In this document: positions 1-6,592 of the stretch, piece by piece
How the letters are laid out: each line of letters opens with the position of its first letter
How positions within the stretch are numbered: position 1 is the stretch's first letter
DNA from: CAMLDH01 sp966250375
Lineage (GTDB): Bacteria; Pseudomonadota; Gammaproteobacteria; Burkholderiales; Burkholderiaceae_D
DNA length: 11,345 nucleotides
NCBI GenBank assembly: GCA_966250375.1
Contig: CBINHE010000115.1
Location: 1 to 11,345 of the forward strand
Reading direction: 5' to 3'
Translations under genes and position numbers: made by a program
Notes under the pieces: model-generated
What the model was told of the DNA's origin: nothing
The model's input: the letters and a program-made list of their open reading frames with translations, nothing else
Databases searched by the model: none

Positions 1-3
1 AGG

Positions 4-21
4 CGGATCGCAGGCGATCCG
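4..21. repeat. Short hairpin downstream of the spike gene
   Basis: A 7-bp perfect inverted repeat (CGGATCG / CGATCCG) surrounds a 4-base loop, CAGG. It lies about 40 bp past the stop codon of the spike gene in the direction of transcription. No T-run is visible beside it, so it is not a convincing terminator. The rest of 1-60 holds no gene start that I can see. Confidence 0.35.
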
Positions 22-60
22 AATTCCCTGCTACACCCCTACAGTGATTTGCAATGCGCT

Positions 61-1851
61 CTAATTAATCATGACCATCGCCCCTTTTACGGTCGTCTGT
101 CCCGATGCGGACAGTTCCGCGCTCGCCGCACCTTTGGCGACGAAACCGACATTGGCATTGTTATTGATGTTCAATCCCTGACTCTTGATATCCGCGTTGG
201 ACGTGCTTTCGATATTGCCGACTGCGGTGATGGTGACCTTTCCTTTCGCGCTCATCACGATGTCCTTCGCGCTATCGATATATATGCCGTCCGGCTTCAG
301 TTCGACCTTGTTCTGGTTCTGGTCCTGCAACAAGATCGATTTGGCATCATCGCTGATGACGATCTGGTTATTGGCAGGCGTAATGACGGTGATGATCTTC
401 TTGTCGTCGTCGAAGATGATTTTCAGTTTGCTTTTGGTGACAATCGCCTTGGTGAAATTGTCGGCGGTCAGTTCATATGGCGGTTTGTGCTTGCTGCTGT
501 ACAGACTGCCGAGTATCACCGGATACGAAGGATCGTTATTGAAATAACCGAGGATCACTTCGTCGCCAATTTCCGGGATGAAGAATGCGCCGATGCCGTC
601 CGATCCGTAAAAGCTGGCCAGCCTGGCCCAGACACCATCCGTTTCGGCCTGCAGGACCGGCACCGACACTTGTATCTTGTATTGTCCATCGGGGTCCGCA
701 TCCAGTTTTTTCACCACGCCGATCTGCAAGCCTTCGATGCCCGGCGTCCAACCGGCGGCAGCGGGCGCCACCACGTCCGACTGTTCGGTGAACCAGTTGT
801 GCGGCATACCGAACTCGACTTCCGTAATCCAGTTGCCATTCTCGATTTCATGATTGACCGCACTGACAAATACATTGCCGCTGAAACGGGCGCCAACGCC
901 TTTGAGTTCAATCAACGCGCCCGGCTTGGCCTTCGCGCTGCCTTGGAATTTCATCCGACCCCGAATCCTTGCCAGACCGGCCTTCAACTGCTGGCCATCG
1001 GCCCATGCCTTCAGCGCCCCGCTCTCCATCGTCACCGGCGTCTGGAGCCGATACGCATCGAGGCCGATCACTTTTGCCAGCGTTGCCGAATCGAGGTTGC
1101 CTTGGGTATTGAGCGTCTGCGGACTGGCCGCCTGCTCCTGCACTGCTTGGGTCGCCATATCCCATGTCGTGCCCTTGACCGATGTCAGCTGCGTCCTGGC
1201 ATCGATATCGGCATGGAACTCCATCAAGTCCACGCCGTAGGTCACTGTCAGCGTCGCTGCCGCACTCGTCTGCGGCGCCTTGACCGTCACGGTACCGGCA
1301 TCGACGATCGCCAGCAAACCATTGACTTCAGCGCGTGCGATCATGAAGTCCCAGTCTGTGCAGTAATACTGGACCAGCTCCTTGTATTGCGTGTCCGTGC
1401 TTCCCACATCGGCGGTCAACCCGGAACAATTGCCGATCAGCTTGGTGATGATGTCGCTATCCTTCTGATCGACGTAATTCGCATTCTTGCGGCCGATGGT
1501 CATGCCGACCGCCTTGTCGCGGCATTCGATCACGAGCCGCGCATAGTTGGCGCCGCTAATCTTGATGCCGTGGCGGATGACGACCCCTTCGAATATCGAT
1601 TCATCCGTCTGGTCGTATCCGGCACTGATCTTGATCGCGGCGCCGGGCTTGAAGCTATCCGCATCACTGACCGGAAACGCATCGTCCGGCATGTCGCCAT
1701 CCAGCACCACGATGCGAGCGATGGAAATCTTGTTGATGGTCTTGTTGATCTCGACCGATACGATTTTGATGCTGTCCGCAAGTGGGCTGCCGTCGCTGGT
1801 AATCGTCAACTTGACAACGCCAGTGCTGTCCAACGCTGGAGAATCTGCCAT
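61..1851 (-). CDS. eCIS spike/hub protein, VgrG-like (Afp8/Pvc8 type)
   Basis: This 596-residue protein is the predicted hub and spike at the tip of the inner tube. Residues 1 to about 350 look like the gpD/gp27-type hub of VgrG proteins. Residues about 365-460 match a gp5-like OB fold, with recognisable stretches GLQIGVVKKLDADPDGQYKI, IPEIGDEVILGYFNNDPSYP and VILGSLYSS. Residues about 480-596 alternate short beta-strand-like segments (IVISDDAKSILLQDQNQNKV, KVTITAVGNIES), as expected of a trimeric beta-helix needle. No extra catalytic domain follows the needle. The ATG start has AGAGGTG just upstream. The gene follows the LysM gene by about 20 bp, which is the Afp7-Afp8 order. In T6SS a VgrG lies near hcp and tss genes; here the tube, sheath and LysM neighbours indicate an eCIS. 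Molecular function is confident; exact partners are inferred from the family. Confidence 0.92.
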   Translation of the reverse strand: MADSPALDSTGVVKLTITSDGSPLADSIKIVSVEINKTINKISIARIVVLDGDMPDDAFPVSDADSFKPGAAIKISAGYDQTDESIFEGVVIRHGIKISGANYARLVIECRDKAVGMTIGRKNANYVDQKDSDIITKLIGNCSGLTADVGSTDTQYKELVQYYCTDWDFMIARAEVNGLLAIVDAGTVTVKAPQTSAAATLTVTYGVDLMEFHADIDARTQLTSVKGTTWDMATQAVQEQAASPQTLNTQGNLDSATLAKVIGLDAYRLQTPVTMESGALKAWADGQQLKAGLARIRGRMKFQGSAKAKPGALIELKGVGARFSGNVFVSAVNHEIENGNWITEVEFGMPHNWFTEQSDVVAPAAAGWTPGIEGLQIGVVKKLDADPDGQYKIQVSVPVLQAETDGVWARLASFYGSDGIGAFFIPEIGDEVILGYFNNDPSYPVILGSLYSSKHKPPYELTADNFTKAIVTKSKLKIIFDDDKKIITVITPANNQIVISDDAKSILLQDQNQNKVELKPDGIYIDSAKDIVMSAKGKVTITAVGNIESTSNADIKSQGLNINNNANVGFVAKGAASAELSASGQTTVKGAMVMIN

Positions 1852-1870
1852 GGATCACCTCTGAAGTAGT

Positions 1871-2563
1871 CTAAGCAAGTGGCGGAAAGCGAAGTTTCAA
1901 CCCCGGTTTGAGGTCGCGAAAATTGGTGATGTTGTTCACCCGCGCCACTTCCATGTAATACGCGCTGTCCTTGTAAATGCGATAGCACAAAAGCGGCAGC
2001 GAGTCGCCGGCCTTGACCTCCACGATATGCGTGAGATCGGGCGATGAGCGGTTTGCCTTGAGACTTGCTTCCTGATCGCTCATCCAACCGACGAAGGTGA
2101 GTTGCAGCTTTGCCCGCAATGGCTCTCCGCTCGGCTTGAACAGCGTGTAATCGACGCCGATCGATTCGACGCGTCCGAAAAAGATCAGACTGCCCCACAG
2201 CAGACGGACGTGGTTCGGCTCGTGATTGGTGCCGATATATTTGTACACCACATCCATCAGGTTCTGGACCATCGTTTTGACATCGCTCATGCCGATCAGA
2301 ACGACCACGCCCGTGCCATCCAGAATCAGGTCTTGAAGCACGATTTTTTCCGGGCAAATCGCGCTGAATTTCGGCGCCGCGCCCGCCTGCCCCAGTGTCT
2401 TTTTCTTGTTGTATTCGATCGAACGCTGGTGCTTGTATCCTGCCGGATTGATCAGCGCCTCAAACGCCGGCTTGGACGAATCCACCGATATATTGCCGGC
2501 CTCGTCCACCGTGCAAGGCGAGATCGTCAGTTTCTTCTTCAGTCCTGTGCTGATACCCGGCAT
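1871..2563 (-). CDS. eCIS baseplate/tube-end LysM protein (Afp7-like)
   Basis: This 230-residue protein has a C-terminal LysM domain at about residues 177-229, seen in HIVEVKAGDSLPLLCYRIYK followed by NNITNFRDLKPGLKLRFPP. Its N-terminal part (residues 1-170, with FEALINPAGYKHQRSIEYNK) is typical of CIS tube-associated proteins such as Afp7 and the phage gp53/LysM tail proteins. In known particles this protein sits between the inner tube and the spike hub and helps join tube to baseplate. LysM here is a structural module and need not mean peptidoglycan binding. The start codon directly abuts the stop of the 58-codon gene upstream (TAA then ATG), and AGGGGA lies 7 bases before it, so the two genes are probably translationally coupled. 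There is no signal peptide, as expected for cytoplasmic particle assembly. Confidence 0.9.
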   Translation of the reverse strand: MPGISTGLKKKLTISPCTVDEAGNISVDSSKPAFEALINPAGYKHQRSIEYNKKKTLGQAGAAPKFSAICPEKIVLQDLILDGTGVVVLIGMSDVKTMVQNLMDVVYKYIGTNHEPNHVRLLWGSLIFFGRVESIGVDYTLFKPSGEPLRAKLQLTFVGWMSDQEASLKANRSSPDLTHIVEVKAGDSLPLLCYRIYKDSAYYMEVARVNNITNFRDLKPGLKLRFPPLA

Positions 2564-2740
2564 TTACCTGTCCCCTTTCTGCTCCAACATGGTCAGAATC
2601 AGGTTTTTGCATTCTTCAAGAATTTCTTCCTTCAATTCCATCTGCTGCTCCGATGCCTCGGCGTTGTCCGTGCCGCTGCCGTTTTCGCACTTCTGGACCA
2701 CATTCGACTTGATCGTCAATTGTCTTATGGAGATTGACAT
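2564..2740 (-). CDS. Small eCIS protein, DUF5908/Afp6-like
   Basis: A 58-codon frame fills the gap between the second tube gene and the LysM gene exactly. I translated it by hand. It begins MSISIRQLTIKSNVVQKC, continues through an acidic Gln/Glu-rich middle and ends in LTMLEQKGDR. The opening 'M-x-I-x-I-R-x-L-x-I-K' followed by a charged, probably helical tail is the pattern I associate with DUF5908 proteins, which occupy the afp6/pvc6 position in eCIS operons. Its length, position and tight spacing (4 bp after the tube stop, abutting the next ATG) all fit. No clear Shine-Dalgarno sequence precedes it, so translation probably depends on reinitiation after the tube gene. The exact role of this family is not well established. 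Confidence 0.8.
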   Translation of the reverse strand: MSISIRQLTIKSNVVQKCENGSGTDNAEASEQQMELKEEILEECKNLILTMLEQKGDR

Positions 2741-2744
2741 GGCG

Positions 2745-3224
2745 TTAAATCAGACGGTTGGAGTAGTTGTAGCTCAACACGATCTTTTCGATCGCGACTT
2801 CATTCTTCGTCGATCCGAAATTTTCGACTTCCCACTTCACCGGATAGGCATTGGCGAAGGTCCACGCGCGTATCGGCACCTTGTCTTCGTTCATCAAATA
2901 CACCGCAATCGGCATGGCGACGATGGGCGCAACGAAATCCAGTTCGAGCACGGAGCGGCACCAAATCACCAGCGGCGAGGTCAACGGCGCGATGCCGCGC
3001 TTCAATTCCAGAAACGGATGCTTGACCCCTTTCGGCAAATGATGCACGTAGCGGTTTTCACCGCCCTCGACCACGGTTTCGGTTTCGATTTCCGACGTAA
3101 TGCCCGACACTTCCTGGAAGGACGTGTCGGACATTCCCAGAGTCGCGCTGAACACGACCTTGAAATAGAACGCGGACGGCGGATAGCCGCCCGTGCCCAG
3201 CGCGGATGACAAGCTTAATGACAT
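2745..3224 (-). CDS. eCIS inner tube protein 2 (gp19-like, Afp5-like)
   Basis: This 159-residue protein is of the phage T4 gp19-like tube family. It opens with a region matching the first tube strand, AFYFKVVFSATLGMSDTSFQ, then EVSGI, the family hallmark shared with its upstream neighbour (EVSGL). It later has VEGGENRYVHHLPKGVKHPF and a C-terminal AWTFANAYPVKWEVENFGST, which parallels the neighbour's WTLANAWPTKI stretch. It is therefore a diverged paralogue of the 3262-3720 product. In eCIS particles the second tube paralogue forms the last tube ring at the baseplate, which fits its position next to the Afp6- and Afp7-like genes. The ATG has GAGG about 11 bases upstream. The gene ends 4 bp before the small DUF5908-like gene. 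Confidence 0.92.
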   Translation of the reverse strand: MSLSLSSALGTGGYPPSAFYFKVVFSATLGMSDTSFQEVSGITSEIETETVVEGGENRYVHHLPKGVKHPFLELKRGIAPLTSPLVIWCRSVLELDFVAPIVAMPIAVYLMNEDKVPIRAWTFANAYPVKWEVENFGSTKNEVAIEKIVLSYNYSNRLI

Positions 3225-3261
3225 CGTTGTGCAACCTCAGGGTGTAAAGAGATCCGTGGCA

Positions 3262-3720
3262 TCACGAATTGGCGATGGTCAGACCTTCATGCACGATCTC
3301 GATGGTCTCGATCGCCACTTCATTGCCTTCGGCCTTGAGATCGGTGCCCGTGATCTTGGTCGGCCAGGCATTCGCCAGCGTCCATACCATGGTCGGTGCG
3401 CCAGTTTCATCGAGCAGGCTGATGGTCACCGGCAGGCGTTTGATGGTATTCATCTTGATCTGGTTAAACCAGTCCCAGAACTTGTTGTCTGACTTGAAGA
3501 CACCTTTTTTCATGGTGACGTTGCCGACTTTTTTCATGCCCGGCATCTTGATTACCGAGAACTCCGGGCTGTCGCCGTGACGGTACTTGATTTCTTCGGA
3601 CTGGACATCCAGTCCCGAAACTTCCTGAAACGACATGACCTGAGAATCCCATTTCACCTGAAAGTAAAACTTCGGCATGGGCCATACGCTGGTTGATTGT
3701 TTTGAACCGTCATCTGCCAT
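3262..3720 (-). CDS. eCIS inner tube protein 1 (gp19-like, Afp1-like)
   Basis: This 152-residue protein is of the T4 gp19-like / Hcp-fold tube family and is probably the main inner-tube subunit. It shows the canonical FYFQVKWDSQVMSFQEVSGL opening, then a Lys/Gly-rich loop (KMPGMKKVGNVTMKKGVFKS), KFWDWFNQIKMNTIKRLPVT, and the C-terminal WTLANAWPTKI and GNEVAIETIEIVHEG. Its length is normal for the family. The ATG is preceded by AGAGG at 7-base spacing. It lies directly downstream of the sheath gene, as in phage and CIS operons where sheath and tube are made together in high amounts. A second, diverged tube gene follows after 37 bp. No signal peptide is present, and assembly is expected in the cytoplasm. 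Confidence 0.95.
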   Translation of the reverse strand: MADDGSKQSTSVWPMPKFYFQVKWDSQVMSFQEVSGLDVQSEEIKYRHGDSPEFSVIKMPGMKKVGNVTMKKGVFKSDNKFWDWFNQIKMNTIKRLPVTISLLDETGAPTMVWTLANAWPTKITGTDLKAEGNEVAIETIEIVHEGLTIANS

Positions 3721-3769
3721 AACAAACCTCTATCGAATGAGTGAATTATTAATTTTTTGCAATTCGCAA

Positions 3770-3792
3770 CAGCGAAGTATTAGTGTTCGCTG
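3770..3792. repeat. Hairpin in the sheath-tube intergenic gap
   Basis: A 7-bp inverted repeat, CAGCGAA / TTCGCTG, has a 9-base loop and lies in the 74-bp gap between the sheath stop and the first tube start. An AT-rich stretch follows it on the transcribed strand. It lacks the T-run of an intrinsic terminator on that strand, so partial attenuation or mRNA 3'-end protection is more likely than termination. Function is inferred only. Confidence 0.4.
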
Positions 3793-3794
3793 CG

Positions 3795-5399
3795 TCAGGA
3801 TTTTTGCATCTGCTGCTGGAACGTAATCTCGATAAATTCTGCCGGTCTGGTGATCGCGACCAGCACGGTGATCTTCAACATCCCTTCGAGAATATCTTCG
3901 GAGGTCATGGTTTCGCCCAAGCCGACGAACACCGCAAATGCATCGTCCGGGCTGGCGCCGGCCAGACCGCCGCGCTTCCAGATGCCGGTCAGGAAATTGC
4001 GGATCATGCCCTTGATCGTGACCCAGGTATTGGCAACGTTGGGCTCGAATACATAGGCCTTGGACGCCAGTTTGATCGATTCTTCAAGCATGATCATCGT
4101 GCGCCGGACATTGACATAGCGCCAGTCGAGACTGTTGCCGTCGAGTGTGCGGGCGCCCCACACCAGCGTACCTTCGCCAATGAAAGTGCGTATCGCGTTG
4201 ATCGATTTGCCGGCGGTCGTCACGTTCAGGTCTTCCTGTTCGGCATGCGTGATGTTGACCGTTGGGGAGACGACGGAATTCAGGCTGACGTTGGCCGGTG
4301 CCTTCCATACGCCGCGTGAGTTGTCGACCATCGTGTACACGCCGGCCATGGCGGCGCTTGGCGGCAGCAGATTGAGCCGGTTCTTGACTGCGCCCAGAAT
4401 GGAATTGAACAGCGGACTGATCGCGCTCAACGTCTTGTTCAAGAAAATTTTCTTGGTCGCGACGGTGTCGGCCGTGAGAGTCTCATCCTTATCCCACGCA
4501 TTGCCGATATCCGCTACAGCGTTTTTTGCCGCCTCTACTTTCAGGTCTTTTTTCGGTGGCACACCACCCTCCGGCACAGGCTCGGGAGCCGCATCCGCTG
4601 CGGGAAGTGCCAGTTCCGTTCTCAGCAGCGTCTGTAGCACGTCCAGATTCGAGATATTTTCATAACTCAGCGCCCTGTCCTGCACAATCGTGGTGTTCAC
4701 CCATGGATAGTAGGCGGCGGCAAAGTCGAGATTGTTAATGCCGAGATCGTCACGGAACTTCGCGATGCAGTCCCCGCTCGGATCGTTGCGGTCTTTGTAG
4801 CCGTCGTAAATATCCAGAATCGCGAACCGGTTGCGCATCTTTTCGCCGCAATGCGCCAGTGCGGCTTGTTGCACCGAAATGCAGTCCGGCTGCTTCAACA
4901 ACACGGCATCGGGAATCACCACCATCGTGGGCTCCTGTTCCTTGAGCAGAAAATCGATGCCGCCGGTCAGCTTGCCGGGATCGATATCGTCGCCGTGCTT
5001 GCCGATCGATACGATATAGCAAGGGCCGCCGCCGTTCTGGAAAAACAGCATCATACTGTAATAAAGAAGATAGCGCCCCTCGTCCTGTTTCAACACATAG
5101 TCGGTGGCGGGAACGTCCTTCTTGGCCTTCGGGTCGCGCAGCGTAAATTCCTTGTCGTCCTTGACCTCTGCCGTTTTCTCCACGATGCTGAATTTCGCCT
5201 TCGGCGCGAAGCCGAAATAATTGTGAAACTCCGCCATCGACGTAATGCGCCAAGGCTTGTCCGCCAGTGACGTACCCTTGTTGTCGGCTTTCTCGGTATA
5301 GCCGATGAACGCCGGAACCGCAGTCGCTACTTCGACTACGGAGTTGGGAAAGGCGCTTTTTTCAACAATGTAAACGCCGGGTGTTTTGTACTGCCCCAT
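3795..5399 (-). CDS. eCIS contractile sheath protein
   Basis: This 534-residue protein is of the phage tail sheath family. The N-terminus reads YKTPGVYIVEKSAFPNSVVE followed by VATAVPAFIGYTEKA, the extended arm that links subunits in contractile sheaths. The C-terminal half from about residue 345 to the end is the conserved sheath core, including AINAIR-like SINAIRTFIGEGTLVWGART, DWRYVNVRRTMIMLEESIKL and a final PAEFIEITFQQQMQK. The middle is variable and carries a Pro/Ala-rich segment at about residues 262-285, likely an exposed insertion. Only one sheath gene is visible, unlike the three in Afp and PVC, which points to a one-sheath eCIS lineage. A strong Shine-Dalgarno (GAAGGAG) precedes the ATG, fitting high expression. 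No Walker motifs are seen or expected, because the disassembly ATPase is a separate gene. Confidence 0.95.
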   Translation of the reverse strand: MGQYKTPGVYIVEKSAFPNSVVEVATAVPAFIGYTEKADNKGTSLADKPWRITSMAEFHNYFGFAPKAKFSIVEKTAEVKDDKEFTLRDPKAKKDVPATDYVLKQDEGRYLLYYSMMLFFQNGGGPCYIVSIGKHGDDIDPGKLTGGIDFLLKEQEPTMVVIPDAVLLKQPDCISVQQAALAHCGEKMRNRFAILDIYDGYKDRNDPSGDCIAKFRDDLGINNLDFAAAYYPWVNTTIVQDRALSYENISNLDVLQTLLRTELALPAADAAPEPVPEGGVPPKKDLKVEAAKNAVADIGNAWDKDETLTADTVATKKIFLNKTLSAISPLFNSILGAVKNRLNLLPPSAAMAGVYTMVDNSRGVWKAPANVSLNSVVSPTVNITHAEQEDLNVTTAGKSINAIRTFIGEGTLVWGARTLDGNSLDWRYVNVRRTMIMLEESIKLASKAYVFEPNVANTWVTIKGMIRNFLTGIWKRGGLAGASPDDAFAVFVGLGETMTSEDILEGMLKITVLVAITRPAEFIEITFQQQMQKS

Positions 5400-5404
5400 A
5401 GCTT

Positions 5405-5411
5405 CTCCTTC
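5405..5411 (-). promoter_or_regulatory. Strong ribosome binding site of the sheath gene
   Basis: GAAGGAG on the minus strand lies 5 bases before the sheath ATG. It is the best Shine-Dalgarno match in the operon and fixes the start at 5399. High translation would suit a protein needed in many copies per particle. Confidence 0.7.
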
Positions 5412-5562
5412 GTAAGGTTATCGAACTTGCTTCCTGAAAACTGCGATGCTTTTGAAATACACAGGCAAACATTCACCGGATACTGTTCGAGCTCCTTCCC
5501 CTTCAAGGGGAAGGTTGGGATGGGGATGGGTTACAAGCCACGGCATTAAACCCATCCCCCCT

Positions 5563-5602
5563 TGCGGAACGACACAGGCTTGCAAGCCTGTGTCGTTCCG
5601 CA
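5563..5602. repeat. Perfect 40-bp palindrome
   Basis: The left half, TGCGGAACGACACAGGCTTG, is followed at once by its exact reverse complement with no spacer and no mismatch. In RNA it would fold into a stem of about 18 bp with a tiny loop. It is the core of the composite repeat at 5492-5670. Confidence 0.85.
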
Positions 5603-5604
5603 GG

Positions 5605-5622
5605 CGCGGGACATGTCCCGCG
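5605..5622. repeat. Perfect 18-bp palindrome
   Basis: CGCGGGACA is followed directly by its exact reverse complement. It lies 2 bp from the end of the 40-bp palindrome and forms part of the same composite repeat. It is also the size of a dimeric operator, but its place within a repeat cluster makes that less likely. Confidence 0.7.
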
Positions 5623-5677
5623 AAACCCCTGCTCCACCCCTAACCCTCCCCTTGAAAGGGAGGGAATTCCTTTGTTT

Positions 5678-5694
5678 GTCAAAAGACTTTTGAC
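5678..5694. repeat. Inverted repeat just downstream of the 289-residue protein gene
   Basis: GTCAAAAG and CTTTTGAC are exact inverted arms around a single central base, 13 bp after the upstream gene's stop. No T-run follows on the transcribed strand, so it is not a good intrinsic terminator. It contains a TTGACA-like hexamer on the minus strand, but I see no matching -10 box at the right distance. Confidence 0.4.
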
Positions 5695-5707
5695 CACTTG
5701 CTTAGTG

Positions 5708-6577
5708 CTAGTTAACATACATTTCTGAAACCAGTACTGCCCTCCCATCCACCACCTCTCTATTGATTTGACTGACAACCGCATTTGGCAAACGCTTGAT
5801 CAATACTTTTTCACCCATCTGCCCGTTTTCCTTCAACTGAAAGCGCTGCCCATGGACCTCTCGCATCGAAATCGGCGCATTGGAGATGAAGACCTGCGCA
5901 CGCTTGTTCCCCGGCAGCGCCATACTTCCGACACGTTCAAATCCACTCTTGTTATCGAGATCGGTGATGTAGAGGTCTTTCGCTGCGAGATCACCCAGAA
6001 AATAGTATTTCCAGAGGCTCTGCCGTGCCGCAAACCGGAGGTAGTAGCGTTGCAATGGCATGCCCGGAACGTCGGAGGATGGTGCGCTACTGTCGGCCGC
6101 CATCGCGACATCGATGACAAAGCCCGGCTTGAGCAAAATGTCTTTTTTATCGAGTTTCCCGTGCAAGGCCGGGGAATCCAGCGCTTGAAATGATGACGCC
6201 GACACAAAGTCGCCGTCATGCAGGCACAGCCTTCCGTCCGCGTCGCTGGCTGCGCGCATGCTGTCGAAATAAAGCATCTCGTCCGTGCTGCGTACGCTCG
6301 GATGCGTGTATTGGCCAAAGTACGGGTCGGTCGGATATACCTTGTAGGACAGGGATAAACGTTTTTCCGGATCGGTCGCATCGCGACGCAAGTCATCCAG
6401 TTGCTTCTCTTCGCAAAAGACGGTGATGCCGTTCGGGCTGCTCCTGATCAGAAGACCGGTTTTGGACAGCAGCGCGGCGGTCTTTGAGGTCGGCACGAAT
6501 TCGAGCGCCTTGCACGTGCCGTCGGTAAAGAACGCATGCTCTACCGAAATGCTGAATAACGATCGATAAAATCCCAT
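5708..6577 (-). CDS. Uncharacterised eCIS-operon protein (289 aa)
   Basis: I do not recognise a named domain. The protein opens MGFYRSLFSISVEHAFFTDG, then has KALEFVPTSKTAALLSKTGL and later QRYYLRFAARQSLWKYYFLG, and ends in a probable beta-rich segment with ALPGNKRAQVFISNAPISMR. It has no signal peptide and no membrane segment. I have an impression that proteins with a similar 'YRSLFS-x-x-V-x-H-x-F-F-x-D-G' opening occur beside DUF4255 genes in other eCIS loci. If so this is a conserved structural part, possibly of the cap or terminator end, but that is inference from position. It starts 15 bp after the DUF4255 stop, so the two are one transcription unit. The only SD-like sequence (AGGA) is about 13 bases from the ATG and weak, which suggests translational coupling. 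A palindromic repeat separates it from the sheath gene downstream. Confidence 0.85.
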   Translation of the reverse strand: MGFYRSLFSISVEHAFFTDGTCKALEFVPTSKTAALLSKTGLLIRSSPNGITVFCEEKQLDDLRRDATDPEKRLSLSYKVYPTDPYFGQYTHPSVRSTDEMLYFDSMRAASDADGRLCLHDGDFVSASSFQALDSPALHGKLDKKDILLKPGFVIDVAMAADSSAPSSDVPGMPLQRYYLRFAARQSLWKYYFLGDLAAKDLYITDLDNKSGFERVGSMALPGNKRAQVFISNAPISMREVHGQRFQLKENGQMGEKVLIKRLPNAVVSQINREVVDGRAVLVSEMYVN

Positions 6578-6592
6578 AACGCGCGGCGGATC

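Larger units (their letters stand above)
5492..5670. repeat. Composite palindromic repeat element (REP/MITE-like) between two eCIS genes
   Basis: Most of the 308-bp gap between the 289-residue protein gene and the sheath gene is one cluster of palindromes with little other sequence. In order these are: 10-bp arms CCTTCCCCTT / AAGGGGAAGG around one base (5494-5514), an 11-bp stem (5522-5532 with 5549-5559), a perfect 40-bp palindrome (5563-5602), a perfect 18-bp palindrome (5605-5622), and a terminal CCCTCCC / GGGAGGG stem (5645-5665). The two ends, C/T-rich left and right, resemble each other. This is the look of an intergenic REP or non-autonomous mobile element rather than a designed regulator. 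No ORF is supported here. It could attenuate or stabilise the mRNA between terminator-protein and sheath genes. Confidence 0.75.

Noticed and set aside
61..1851. Reading the locus as a type VI secretion system because of the VgrG-like gene
   Set aside because: A one-piece sheath, gp19-like tubes, a LysM baseplate protein and DUF4255 point to an eCIS. No TssB/TssC pair, TssJLM or ClpV is visible.
49..1869. A 606-codon open frame on the plus strand across the whole spike gene
   Set aside because: It is the exact antisense of a well-supported VgrG-like gene. Its translation is rich in Arg, Asp and His with no domain, so it is a shadow of the codon pattern on the other strand.
2406..3209. Plus-strand frames of 211 and 267 codons over the LysM, small and tube-2 genes
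   Set aside because: They overlap three recognisable minus-strand genes and show no family resemblance.
3783..5270. Several plus-strand frames of 130-180 codons inside the sheath gene
   Set aside because: They are antisense to a conserved sheath protein and have compositions typical of shadow frames.
5492..5670. CRISPR array or riboswitch in the palindromic spacer
   Set aside because: There are no equal-length repeats with spacers, and the structure is a run of different palindromes, which fits a REP-like element better than a ligand-binding leader.
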